Virus record (IMG/VR): IMGVR_UViG_3300023210_000287
Location: 1 to 20,445 of that record
Strand: one strand, 5' to 3'
DNA: 20,445 nucleotides
From: a virus
Part shown: positions 14,185 through 20,445 of the stretch, piece by piece
How the letters are laid out: each line of letters starts with the position of its first letter
Position numbering within the stretch: the stretch's first letter is position 1
The notes under the pieces: generated by a model
What the model was told of the DNA's origin: nothing
The model's input: the letters and a program-made list of their open reading frames with translations, nothing else
Databases searched by the model: none
Program-made: the position numbers and the translations under genes

Positions 14185-14873
14185 TTATAGCAAAAAAACA
14201 AGGTGTAGAATTTAATATGGATACAATCACAAAAGCTGTTGAATGTGCTATCCAAAGAAATAATGATGGAGCAGGTTTTGCACTTAAAAGAAAAAATCCT
14301 TTAGATAAAAAACGTAATATTTTAATTTCTAAAGGATTTATGGAAAAAGATCCATCTAAATTATTAACTAATATTTATAATCAAAATATAAAGAAAGAAG
14401 ATGAATTGATTATTCATTTAAGGTATACTACTTCTGGAGAAGTAAATGTAAATAATTGCCATCCTTTTGGAATACCTAGTAAAGAAAATCAAGGATTAAT
14501 AGAAGTAAATAATCATGATATTAATTTTCCAGTAGTAGCACATAATGGTACTTTTTATGATTTTATATCTGATAAAAATTTAACAGGATGGAATCATTTT
14601 TATGCAGATAAACAAAAAAAGTCAGATTCTTATAAATTTGTTGAAGAACTTTTGGTAAATAAGAATTTATTGCCTATCTTTGTAGAGAGAGCAAAAAGTA
14701 AAGACTTTTTCTTTGATTCTTATATTCTTAATAATAAACTTTCCTTTCTATTTCCAGATAGAGAGATGTTATTAATAGGAGATTTTATAGAAGAAACGGA
14801 TGGAATGATGTATTCTAATGAATACTATAAAAATCCTTATAAAAAGGTAGATTACTCGAATCTTACCTATTAA
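14175..14873 (+). CDS. Second class II glutamine amidotransferase (Ntn hydrolase), 232 aa
   Basis: Compact glutaminase or Ntn amidohydrolase. Cys2 is the predicted nucleophile (MCIIIAKKQG), with NNDGAGFAL (29-37), IHLRYTTSG (80-88, Arg83), NCHPFG (94-99), VAHNGTF (121-127) and KSDSYKFVEELL (149-160). The third residue is Ile, not the Gly of MCGI, and the order otherwise follows class II enzymes. The C-terminal part, LLIGDFIEETDGMMYSNEYYK, completes a four-layer Ntn core with no further domain. The start lies 10 bases inside the preceding amidoligase gene and is fixed by the Met-Cys requirement. It differs clearly from the 447-aa enzyme, so the two are not recent duplicates. It is the last gene of the amide-bond cluster. 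Confidence 0.85.
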   Translation: MCIIIAKKQGVEFNMDTITKAVECAIQRNNDGAGFALKRKNPLDKKRNILISKGFMEKDPSKLLTNIYNQNIKKEDELIIHLRYTTSGEVNVNNCHPFGIPSKENQGLIEVNNHDINFPVVAHNGTFYDFISDKNLTGWNHFYADKQKKSDSYKFVEELLVNKNLLPIFVERAKSKDFFFDSYILNNKLSFLFPDREMLLIGDFIEETDGMMYSNEYYKNPYKKVDYSNLTY

Positions 14874-14892
14874 TCTTCTATAAAACATACTT

Positions 14893-15216
14893 ATGATATC
14901 AGAATATAATGAAAAATTAGGAGTAGATAATAGTTTTTTATATGATGCAATTAACATTGTAGAAGAATATTATTTATACCCGAAAACATATAAAGATTTA
15001 GCACATATAATTAGTATAGAATTCAATTGCGTATGCAAAGAGAATGACATTTCTAATTATTTTAATACAGGAAATATAGTGAAAAGTAATAATATATTTA
15101 ATAAACAAGTAACAGTAGAAAATGTAGATACTCACATTAATTGTAATATCTGCTTTGATACTAAACAAGTATATGACGGGATTAAATATGTAAAATGTAG
15201 GAATTGTAAACCATGA
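14893..15216 (+). CDS. Small zinc-ribbon protein, 107 aa
   Basis: Unrecognised family with two readable parts. Residues 14-60 look like helices (FLYDAINIVEEYYLYPKTYKD, LAHIISIEFN, KENDISNYFN) that could form a helix-turn-helix, since 'TYKDLAHIIS' has the spacing of an HTH. Residues 84-105 hold Cys84, Cys87, Cys102 and Cys105 (CNIC, 14 residues, CRNC), a standard zinc ribbon at the C-terminus. The pair suggests a DNA-binding or transcription-related protein. It is the first gene after the amidoligase cluster and overlaps the next gene by ATGA, linking it to replication. Confidence 0.65.
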   Translation: MISEYNEKLGVDNSFLYDAINIVEEYYLYPKTYKDLAHIISIEFNCVCKENDISNYFNTGNIVKSNNIFNKQVTVENVDTHINCNICFDTKQVYDGIKYVKCRNCKP

Positions 15217-15824
15217 AAATTGAAATTAAATTTGATTTATTAAAAATTAACAAAATAAGTCCTAATGAATATTTATTATTAAATTTAGTCTCCTTAAATA
15301 GAGGAGACTTAATTAATAAAATATTAGAAGTGGATTATTTCACATATAGTAATGTTTTATTTATACTTTCAAAAAATAAATACATTATTAATAATACACC
15401 TTTGTTACCTACAGGTAAAAAAATAAGTGGATATCAATTTGAAGCTACTAAAAAGGGAGTAGAAATAATAGAACCTAAATCAGTTAAAGCAAGTTTTATA
15501 GGTGAATCTAAAATAGAAAGTTGGATAGATGATTGGAGAAACATATTTCCTAAAGGAAAAACAAGAAATGGAAATCCAATTAAAGGTAGTAGATTAAATT
15601 GTATTAAAAAAATGAATTTATTTATTAAAACTTATAAATTTTCAAAAGATACTATTTTTAAAGCTACTGAAGTATATATAAAAGGTCTAAAAGGAGATTT
15701 TGATTATATACAAACAGCCCAAAATTTTATTGAAAAAAATAAAACAAGTAATTTAGCAGGATTTTGTGAGTTAATAGTAAATGGATATGAAGAAACAGAA
15801 ATAGATAATAAAATAAATATTTAA
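15213..15824 (+). CDS. Possible replication initiator or helicase loader with winged helix, 203 aa
   Basis: Residues 1-86 look like a winged-helix domain: helices at NEYLLLNLVSL and GDLINKILEVDYFTYSNVLF, a hydrophobic LSKNKYI turn and a wing ending FEATKKGVEII. Residues 100-190 (SWIDDWRNIFPKG, then a long helical part ending GFCELIV) resemble C-terminal regions of phage replisome organisers that bind and load DnaB-type helicase. The DnaB-like gene follows after nine bases, the usual order for loader and helicase. There is no AAA+ ATPase motif, so it is not a DnaC-type loader. I call the function from layout and fold pattern only. Confidence 0.55.
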   Translation: MKIEIKFDLLKINKISPNEYLLLNLVSLNRGDLINKILEVDYFTYSNVLFILSKNKYIINNTPLLPTGKKISGYQFEATKKGVEIIEPKSVKASFIGESKIESWIDDWRNIFPKGKTRNGNPIKGSRLNCIKKMNLFIKTYKFSKDTIFKATEVYIKGLKGDFDYIQTAQNFIEKNKTSNLAGFCELIVNGYEETEIDNKINI

Positions 15825-15833
15825 AATGAAAAA

Positions 15834-16889
15834 ATGACAGATTTTGGCCAATTATTAAAACAGGTAGAAGATGGGATTGAGGGGAAAAGTAAATGGATAC
15901 CTATTGGGTATGATAAATTAGGTAGCCACATAGGAATAGGTCAAAAAATATACACATTAATAGGTGGGAATTCTGGCACAGGTAAAACTGGCTTTACAGA
16001 TTGTACTTATGTTTTAAATCCTTATAAATGGTATAAGGAAAATAAAGATAATACAGATATTAAATTTAAAATTATTTATAGGTCTATGGAAAGATCTAAA
16101 AGTTTTAAACTTGGTAAGTGGGTTTGTTCTAAATTATATGAAGATTATAGAATAATGCTGGATGTTCCAACTATTTTTGGCTGGGGAAGTAAAAAAAATC
16201 ATATTCCCCAAGAAGTATATGAAAAGATTAGAGGTTGTAGAGATTATTTTGAAGAAATGTTAGATGTAGTAGAAATAATTGACGGTGCTGAAAATCCAAC
16301 GGGAGTAAGAAATCATTTAATAAAATACGCTCTTGAAAACGGTAAATTGATAGAAAAATCAGAATTTGTAAAAGAATATAAACCAACAAATCCAAATCTT
16401 ATTACTGCTGTTGTTATAGACCATATTGGTAAACTTAAAAATGAAAGGGGTTATAGTAAAAAAGAAAGAATAGATAAAATGTCAGAATATTTAGGAGAAG
16501 TTAGAGATAGATATGGGTTAAGTCCTATAGTTGTTTCTCAATTTAATAGAAATTTATCAGACTCTCAAAGAGCAAAAAATAAAGAACTAACTCCTGATCC
16601 TGATGACTTTAAAGATACTGGCAATCTTTATGAAGATTGTGATGTAGCTTTAGCTTTATTTAATCCTTATAAATTAAAAGAATATGAACATATGGGATAT
16701 GATATTAAAAAGTTTGTAAATCATAAAGGATATAATAGATTTAGGTCTATAACTGCTTTAAAAAATACTTATGGTATTGATGATTTTAGAGTTGGATTTG
16801 CCTTTATTGGGGAAAATGGATTATTTGGGGAATTGCCAAAAGCAGATGAAATGGAATTAAAAGACTATGATAGAATCAGAACAATATAA
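15834..16889 (+). CDS. DnaB-type replicative helicase, RecA domain only, 351 aa
   Basis: Predicted hexameric 5'-3' helicase motor. Walker A is GGNSGTGKT (44-52, Lys51). YRSMER (82-87) holds the likely catalytic Glu86 in the position of DnaB motif H1a. Walker B is AVVIDHIGK (192-200, Asp196), and PIVVSQFNR (231-239, Gln236) is motif H3. FKDTGNLYEDCDVALALFNP (259-278) follows DnaB motif H4, and FRSITALKNTYG is near the arginine-finger region. The DnaB N-terminal domain is missing, so the protein is shorter than the usual 450 residues and may depend on a separate protein for loading; the upstream winged-helix protein is the candidate. It overlaps the next gene by 23 bases. Confidence 0.88.
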   Translation: MTDFGQLLKQVEDGIEGKSKWIPIGYDKLGSHIGIGQKIYTLIGGNSGTGKTGFTDCTYVLNPYKWYKENKDNTDIKFKIIYRSMERSKSFKLGKWVCSKLYEDYRIMLDVPTIFGWGSKKNHIPQEVYEKIRGCRDYFEEMLDVVEIIDGAENPTGVRNHLIKYALENGKLIEKSEFVKEYKPTNPNLITAVVIDHIGKLKNERGYSKKERIDKMSEYLGEVRDRYGLSPIVVSQFNRNLSDSQRAKNKELTPDPDDFKDTGNLYEDCDVALALFNPYKLKEYEHMGYDIKKFVNHKGYNRFRSITALKNTYGIDDFRVGFAFIGENGLFGELPKADEMELKDYDRIRTI

Positions 16890-17145
16890 TTATGTTAAAC
16901 CATCTCATTATGAGTTATGGGAAGGTTGTGAAGTGTTTGATATTTTAAAAAACGTTTTAACTAAAGAAGAATTTGTTGGTTTTTGTAAGGGCAATATTCT
17001 TAAATATCAACTTAGATTAGGCAAAAAACCTAAAGAACCTGTAGAAAGAGATAAAAGAAAAATAGAGATATATGAAAAAGAATTAAAAAAAATAAAATTA
17101 TATGAGTATAGTATTACCAAAGAAAAAAGTAAAAGTAACAAATAA
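16867..17145 (+). CDS. DUF3310-family protein, 92 aa
   Basis: Matches the pattern of DUF3310 phage proteins: PSHYELWEGCEVFDILKNVL (12-31), FVGFCKGNILKYQLRLGKK (36-54) and a following charged helix. The conserved 'HY....EvfDil...l' and 'FckGNilKY.lR.gkK' elements are visible. Small phage proteins of this family are found among replication and nucleotide metabolism genes, but their role is not established to my knowledge. The start overlaps the helicase end by 23 bases, and the end overlaps the Sak4-like gene by 44 bases, so this gene is wedged between two ATPases. Confidence 0.8.
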   Translation: MIESEQYNYVKPSHYELWEGCEVFDILKNVLTKEEFVGFCKGNILKYQLRLGKKPKEPVERDKRKIEIYEKELKKIKLYEYSITKEKSKSNK

Positions 17146-17797
17146 AAATCCAAGAAAATTTATATTGTATTCTCAACCTAAAATGGGAAAGACTACAGTA
17201 TTATCTCAGTTAGATAATTGTTTAATAATAGATTTAGAAAATGGAAGTGATTTTGTGGATGCGTTAAAAGTAAAAGCTAATAATTTAAAAGAATTTTATG
17301 AAATAGGAGAAAGTATTAAAGAAGAAGGAAAACCTTATAAATATGTAGCAATTGATACTATTACTAAATTAGAAAATTGGTGCGAAGAAACTGCTAAAAA
17401 TATGTATAAAAAAACTCCTATGGGTAAAAAGTTTAACGGAGAATCTGTTTTAACTTTGCCTAATGGCGGTGGATATTTATATTTAAGGTTAGCTTTTGAA
17501 CAATGGTTAGATTATGCAAGTTCTTTAGCTGAACATGTTATATTTGTAGGCCATTTAAAAAATAGATTAATAGAACAAAAAGGTAAAGAAGTAAATGCAA
17601 AAGATTTAGATTTAACAGGTAAAATTGCATCTATTACTGCTGCAAATGCAGATGCTATTGGGTATTTATATAGAACCCCTGAAAATGATTTAAAAATAAA
17701 TTTTCAAGCAAAAGATGAATTAATTGCAGGTAGCAGATGCGAACATTTAAAAGGAAAAGATATAAACTTTGATTGGTCTAAAATTTATATTGATTAA
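17102..17797 (+). CDS. Sak4-like RecA-fold ATPase, 231 aa
   Basis: Predicted single-strand annealing or recombination ATPase. FILYSQPKMGKTT (20-32) contains the Walker A motif (Lys30). LIIDLENGSD (41-50) is a conserved strand of this family, YVAIDTITKLENW (81-93, Asp85) is Walker B, and EHVIFVGHLKN fits the sensor strand with a His. The length fits Sak4, and an SSB-like gene follows 25 bases later, the pairing known for Sak4-type recombinases. The start overlaps the DUF3310 gene by 44 bases; the ATG after taaaattat is the best A-rich context. The 25-base gap behind it is almost only A and T. Confidence 0.82.
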   Translation: MSIVLPKKKVKVTNKNPRKFILYSQPKMGKTTVLSQLDNCLIIDLENGSDFVDALKVKANNLKEFYEIGESIKEEGKPYKYVAIDTITKLENWCEETAKNMYKKTPMGKKFNGESVLTLPNGGGYLYLRLAFEQWLDYASSLAEHVIFVGHLKNRLIEQKGKEVNAKDLDLTGKIASITAANADAIGYLYRTPENDLKINFQAKDELIAGSRCEHLKGKDINFDWSKIYID

Positions 17798-17822
17798 TAA
17801 AAAAAAATAAAATAAATAAAAT

Positions 17823-18395
17823 ATGGAATTTTCAACAGAAGGATTTGAGAGAACGGAAAAAATAGGCGAATACATTAAGCCTGGTGTAGTGGAAATGCAA
17901 ATAACAAAAATAGAGTATTTTGAAAGCTCTTTAAAGAAAACTCCTGGTATGAGATTTTCTTTTGAAGGAATGCCTCAAGAAGCTTTAAGTGGTAATGGAC
18001 AAAAAATGACTTGTGAATTTTGGCTAAGTGAAAAAGCATGGCCTTACACTCAAGGAAGTCTTTGTGATATTGCAGATGCTTTAGGAAATAGAGAACAGCT
18101 TGATAAAATTAAAGTAAGTGGAGCTAAAGAATATATTTTAGCTATTTCAGATATATTTACAGGTAAATTTGCAAGGTATTTAGTGCAGGGAGAAGAGATT
18201 GAAGGTTCAGACGGTAAAGAAAATTGGGTAAAAGCAACTTTACCTCTATACCCAAAAGTAGAATCAATGGAAATTAAAGATACTAAATTATTTTTTGATG
18301 CTGATAAGCATATTAGTAAATTAGTGGTTCCAGATGTAGAAGCTATGTCAAAAGAGAGTGCTACTGCTGATGGAAATGATGGATTGCCATTTTAA
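17823..18395 (+). CDS. Single-stranded DNA-binding-like protein with acidic tip, 190 aa
   Basis: The C-terminus ends DGNDGLPF, the acidic tail plus Leu-Pro-Phe tip typical of SSB proteins that recruit partners. The body is beta-rich (VVEMQITKIEYFESS, PGMRFSFEG, KMTCEFWLSEKAWPY, KEYILAISDIFTGKFARYLV) in the style of phage OB-fold proteins. Residues 62-90 include a helix (QGSLCDIADALGNREQ) like DUF669-type proteins. The gene follows the Sak4-like ATPase. A hairpin lies directly behind it, which may control how much of this protein, usually needed in large amounts, is made relative to the primase. The exact SSB family is not fixed. Confidence 0.72.
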   Translation: MEFSTEGFERTEKIGEYIKPGVVEMQITKIEYFESSLKKTPGMRFSFEGMPQEALSGNGQKMTCEFWLSEKAWPYTQGSLCDIADALGNREQLDKIKVSGAKEYILAISDIFTGKFARYLVQGEEIEGSDGKENWVKATLPLYPKVESMEIKDTKLFFDADKHISKLVVPDVEAMSKESATADGNDGLPF

Positions 18396-18414
18396 TAAGT
18401 AATAATTAAATACA

Positions 18415-18442
18415 AATAGGGGGTATTAATTTATCCCCTATT
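18415..18442 (+). terminator. Strong hairpin between SSB-like and primase genes
   Basis: AATAGGGGGTA at 18415-18425 pairs with TATCCCCTATT at 18432-18442 over 11 positions, with a single G-T wobble and a 6-base loop TTAATT. The GC core stands out in this AT-rich sequence. It ends nine bases before the ATG at 18452 and is not followed by a T run, so on the + strand it may attenuate, process or regulate rather than simply terminate. Confidence 0.55.
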
Positions 18443-18451
18443 ATTTAAACT

Positions 18452-19429
18452 ATGTATACAACTAAAGGATATAGTAAATTAACAAAAGAAGAAATATTAA
18501 TAAGAATATCTGCAATAGATATATTTAATTACTATATAACTAATTTTACAAGTGACAAAAAAAGTTTTTGTAGTGAATTAAGAAAAGATAATCACCCATC
18601 TTGTAGAATAAAAATATATAGTAATGGAAAAGCAATTTATAAAGATTTTGGAAATAAAGATTCTTTTGATTGTTTTTCTTATGTACAAGCCAAATATGGT
18701 GTAAGCTATTTAGACGCATTAAAAATAATAAATAGCGATTTTAATTTAGGATTAGACGGAAGTAATTCTACAATTCCCTCTCCTATTTTATTAGGATTAA
18801 AAGATAAAAAAGAAATAAAAGTTGAAAAAACAGTTATTCAACTTAAAAAAAGAAAATGGAATACTAACATAGATAAAGAGTATTGGGGACAGTATTATTT
18901 ATCTTGCAATATATTAAATTATTTTAATGTAATTCCATGTTCACATATTTGGATTAAAAAACGAATGTTTAAAATATCTAACCATAATCCTGCTTATGCG
19001 TATAAAATAAATAAAAATACTTATAAAATATTATCTCCTTATGCAGATAAAAAATTTAAATGGTTAAGTAATTCTACTGAATATGATTTACAGGGATATG
19101 AACAATTACCAGAACAAGGAGATATATTAATCATTACAAAATCATTAAAAGATGTAATGGTTTTACATTTATTAGGTTATAATGCTATTGCCCCACAAAG
19201 CGAGCAAATAAATATTCCTAATGAAATTATGAAAAAGTTAGAGAGTAGATTTGATAATATTATACTATTTTATGATAATGACCCTGCTGGAAATATGGGT
19301 AGAGAATTAATATGTGATACTTATAGCCTTTCTTCTATTATATTGGAAGGAGATGAAAAAGATATTTCAGATTATATAAAGAAACATGGAATAGAAGCTA
19401 CTAAAATGCTCTTAAAAACATTAATATGA
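18452..19429 (+). CDS. DNA primase, TOPRIM type with degenerate zinc domain, 325 aa
   Basis: Phage primase. The N-terminal part (about 20-95) follows the CHC2 fold (FCSELRKDNHPSCRI 39-53, FGNKDSFDCFSYVQAKYG 66-83), but the usual Cys-His-Cys-Cys set is not complete (Cys40, Cys51 and Cys74 only, no second Cys of the ribbon), so zinc binding is doubtful. TOPRIM lies at about 222-300: ILIITKSLKDVMVL (225-238), GYNAIAPQSEQ and ILFYDNDPAGNMG (271-283, Asp276, Asp278). Lys230 stands where most TOPRIM proteins have the first Glu. There is no helicase domain; the DnaB-type gene provides it. The start is nine bases after the hairpin. Confidence 0.85.
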   Translation: MYTTKGYSKLTKEEILIRISAIDIFNYYITNFTSDKKSFCSELRKDNHPSCRIKIYSNGKAIYKDFGNKDSFDCFSYVQAKYGVSYLDALKIINSDFNLGLDGSNSTIPSPILLGLKDKKEIKVEKTVIQLKKRKWNTNIDKEYWGQYYLSCNILNYFNVIPCSHIWIKKRMFKISNHNPAYAYKINKNTYKILSPYADKKFKWLSNSTEYDLQGYEQLPEQGDILIITKSLKDVMVLHLLGYNAIAPQSEQINIPNEIMKKLESRFDNIILFYDNDPAGNMGRELICDTYSLSSIILEGDEKDISDYIKKHGIEATKMLLKTLI

Positions 19430-19869
19430 GATTAAAAAGACGGAAATCCTCAAAAGGAAAAATAAGAAATGCAACTAAAATTGAAAAAGACGGGATAGTA
19501 TTTAGAAGTAAATTAGAATTATATACTTATAGTAAATTAAAAGAAAATAAAATTTCTTTTGAATATGAATCTACTAGGTTTGTATTAATTGATAAATTTA
19601 CTTATCCTAAAGATAGTTATGAATCTTATAAAAGTACTAAAGGAAAAAAGTTTGAAAAAAGAAGTGATAAAATAAGGCCTATGACTTATTTACCTGATTT
19701 TATAAATAAAAAAGATAGTTGGGTAATAGAAGTTAAAGGGTTTGCAAATGATTCATTTCCTCTTAGGTGGAAGTTATTTAAATATATAACAAAAGATAAT
19801 CCTTATACTTTATATTTACCATCCACTAGAAAAGAAGTAGACGAAGTAATATCACTTTTAAAAAAATAA
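19426..19869 (+). CDS. PD-(D/E)xK nuclease (DUF1064/endonuclease I-like), 147 aa
   Basis: Predicted Holliday-junction or branched-DNA nuclease. FRSKLELYTYSKLKENKI (26-43, Glu31) begins the fold. The active core is YLPDF (88-92, Asp91) and WVIEVKG (99-105, Glu102, Lys104), followed by LRWKLFKYI, a helix typical of endonuclease I-like proteins (rrK.k.f...). The N-terminus is very basic (MRLKRRKSSKGKIR), useful for DNA binding. It overlaps the primase by four bases (ATGA). Resolution of recombination intermediates would fit the Sak4-like ATPase and SSB genes upstream. Confidence 0.82.
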   Translation: MRLKRRKSSKGKIRNATKIEKDGIVFRSKLELYTYSKLKENKISFEYESTRFVLIDKFTYPKDSYESYKSTKGKKFEKRSDKIRPMTYLPDFINKKDSWVIEVKGFANDSFPLRWKLFKYITKDNPYTLYLPSTRKEVDEVISLLKK

Positions 19870-19880
19870 ATTATGAATAA

Positions 19881-20186
19881 ATGGAATACACTAATGATTT
19901 TAAAACAAAAGCTTTTAGAATTTTTAGGTTTACAGGCAATTTACTTAAAATAATAAAAGCAATAGAAAATAATAGACATAATGAAGTTAGAATTTTACTA
20001 GAAAATATAATTGATGACCCCAAATTATATGAAACAACTTTAAATAAAATGGGAGTTCCTTATATAGTAAAAAAAGATAAAAAATATTCACACAAAGAAA
20101 GAGAATCTCTTTATAGTGAATTTATGGATAATTATACATTATATCTAGATAGAAAAAATAAATATGAAAAAATACTTACTAATTGA
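19881..20186 (+). CDS. Hypothetical helical protein, 101 aa
   Basis: Unrecognised. The segments FKTKAFRIFRFTGNLLKIIKAIE and HNEVRILLENIIDDPKLYETTLNKMG are helical, and the end is charged (RESLYSEFMDNYTLYLDRKNKYEK). No metal or catalytic motif is visible. The start at 19881 is the second ATG after the previous stop; an earlier ATG (19873) is in another frame. The end overlaps the following gene by 23 bases, so it probably belongs to the replication operon. Confidence 0.65.
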   Translation: MEYTNDFKTKAFRIFRFTGNLLKIIKAIENNRHNEVRILLENIIDDPKLYETTLNKMGVPYIVKKDKKYSHKERESLYSEFMDNYTLYLDRKNKYEKILTN

Positions 20187-20445
20187 CGGAGATTCCTTAG
20201 CTTATTTAGCTATGGGTAGTGATACCCTTGAAGAAGGAATGGCTGTTATTGATAATATAATTATAGATATGTTATATGCTAATAAATGTAGTAAATATCA
20301 TATTTATCTAAGTAGAAATTCTTTTAGAAAAGACATCTCTACTATTAGAGCCTATAAAGGAAATAGGTCAAAATTAGAAAATATACTCTTACCATCTTTA
20401 CTGAAATATATTGAGGTAGATCATGGAGAGTATCAGAATATAAAT
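20164..20445 (+). CDS. 5'-3' exonuclease / FEN-like protein, N-terminal part (runs off window)
   Basis: Ninety-four codons are present, with the 3' end cut by the window edge. The product starts MKKYLLIDGDSLAYLAMG, the first acidic strand of the FEN/T7 gp6 family (Asp8, Asp10). FRKDISTIRAYKGNRSK at about 62-78 corresponds to the 'R.....YK.nR' block that contacts the 5' phosphate and helical arch. The second acidic cluster (EADD) is expected just beyond the edge and cannot be checked. This fits as the missing 5' nuclease of the family A polymerase, which lacks that domain. The start overlaps the preceding gene by 23 bases, as other genes here do. Confidence 0.78.
   Translation, partial: MKKYLLIDGDSLAYLAMGSDTLEEGMAVIDNIIIDMLYANKCSKYHIYLSRNSFRKDISTIRAYKGNRSKLENILLPSLLKYIEVDHGEYQNIN

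Noticed and set aside
7239-14873. Known deazaguanine or thymidine DNA hypermodification pathway
   Set aside because: Class II glutaminases occur in such pathways (Gat-QueC), but no QueC, QueD, QueE, FolE, DpdA, thymidylate-synthase-like or base-kinase motif was seen in the window. DNA as substrate stays open but is not supported.
14772-14957. Minus-strand open frame of 61 codons with hydrophobic stretches
   Set aside because: It overlaps the ends of two well-supported + strand genes; AT-rich coding DNA read backwards often gives Ile/Phe/Tyr-rich frames.
1-20445. tRNA genes, CRISPR arrays, insertion sequences, attachment sites
   Set aside because: No cloverleaf pattern, regularly spaced repeats, transposase motifs or integrase were found by reading; short tRNA-like structures cannot be excluded without a dedicated scan.

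Overview
The window looks like part of a phage (or prophage) genome of a Bacteroidetes host, most likely a flavobacterium. Every supported gene is on the + strand. Genes are packed with overlaps of a few bases or gaps of under 30 bases, composition is very AT-rich, and starts have A-rich leaders instead of Shine-Dalgarno sites. Host affiliation is suggested by a secreted protein (2653-3537) whose C-terminal half matches the sorting-domain type of flavobacterial type IX secretion cargo. A phage origin is suggested by a family A DNA polymerase, DnaB-type helicase, Sak4-like ATPase, SSB-like protein, TOPRIM primase, PD-(D/E)xK nuclease and FEN-type exonuclease in one compact run. No structural, terminase or integrase gene is visible, so lysogeny or phage family cannot be decided here. 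No tRNA, rRNA, CRISPR array or insertion sequence was seen, and no stretch over 300 bases lacks a gene.

Layout. (1) 1-1122: the 3' end of one gene and three small unrecognised genes, with somewhat higher GC and a repeated leader (accaaaacaaa) in front of each start. A hairpin at 1153-1180 closes this block. (2) 1203-2007: a putative lysis group made of an exported glucosaminidase, a small Cys/Pro-rich membrane protein and a spanin-like membrane protein. (3) 1994-3537: a class I glutamine amidotransferase-fold hydrolase (peptidase C26/PuuD type) and the secreted sorting-domain protein. (4) 3530-5252: small unrecognised genes, including a 51-residue one at 4617-4772. (5) 5259-7229: DNA polymerase I with 3'-5' exonuclease.

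(6) 7239-14873 is the most striking part: eight consecutive genes with two glutamine-synthetase-fold amidoligases of different families, an ATP-grasp ligase, a gamma-glutamyl cyclotransferase, two class II glutamine amidotransferases and two unrecognised proteins. With the class I hydrolase upstream, six enzymes that make, donate nitrogen to, or break amide and gamma-glutamyl bonds sit in one 13 kb stretch. The likely job is making an amide-linked or peptide-like modification; the substrate (cell envelope, protein, small metabolite or nucleic acid) cannot be read from the sequence.

(7) 14893-20445: replication and recombination genes: a zinc-ribbon protein, a winged-helix candidate initiator or helicase loader, DnaB-type helicase, DUF3310 protein, Sak4-like ATPase, SSB-like protein, a hairpin, primase, nuclease, a small unknown protein and the start of a 5'-3' exonuclease that runs off the window. 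All family assignments are by eye from motifs; none was confirmed by a database search.
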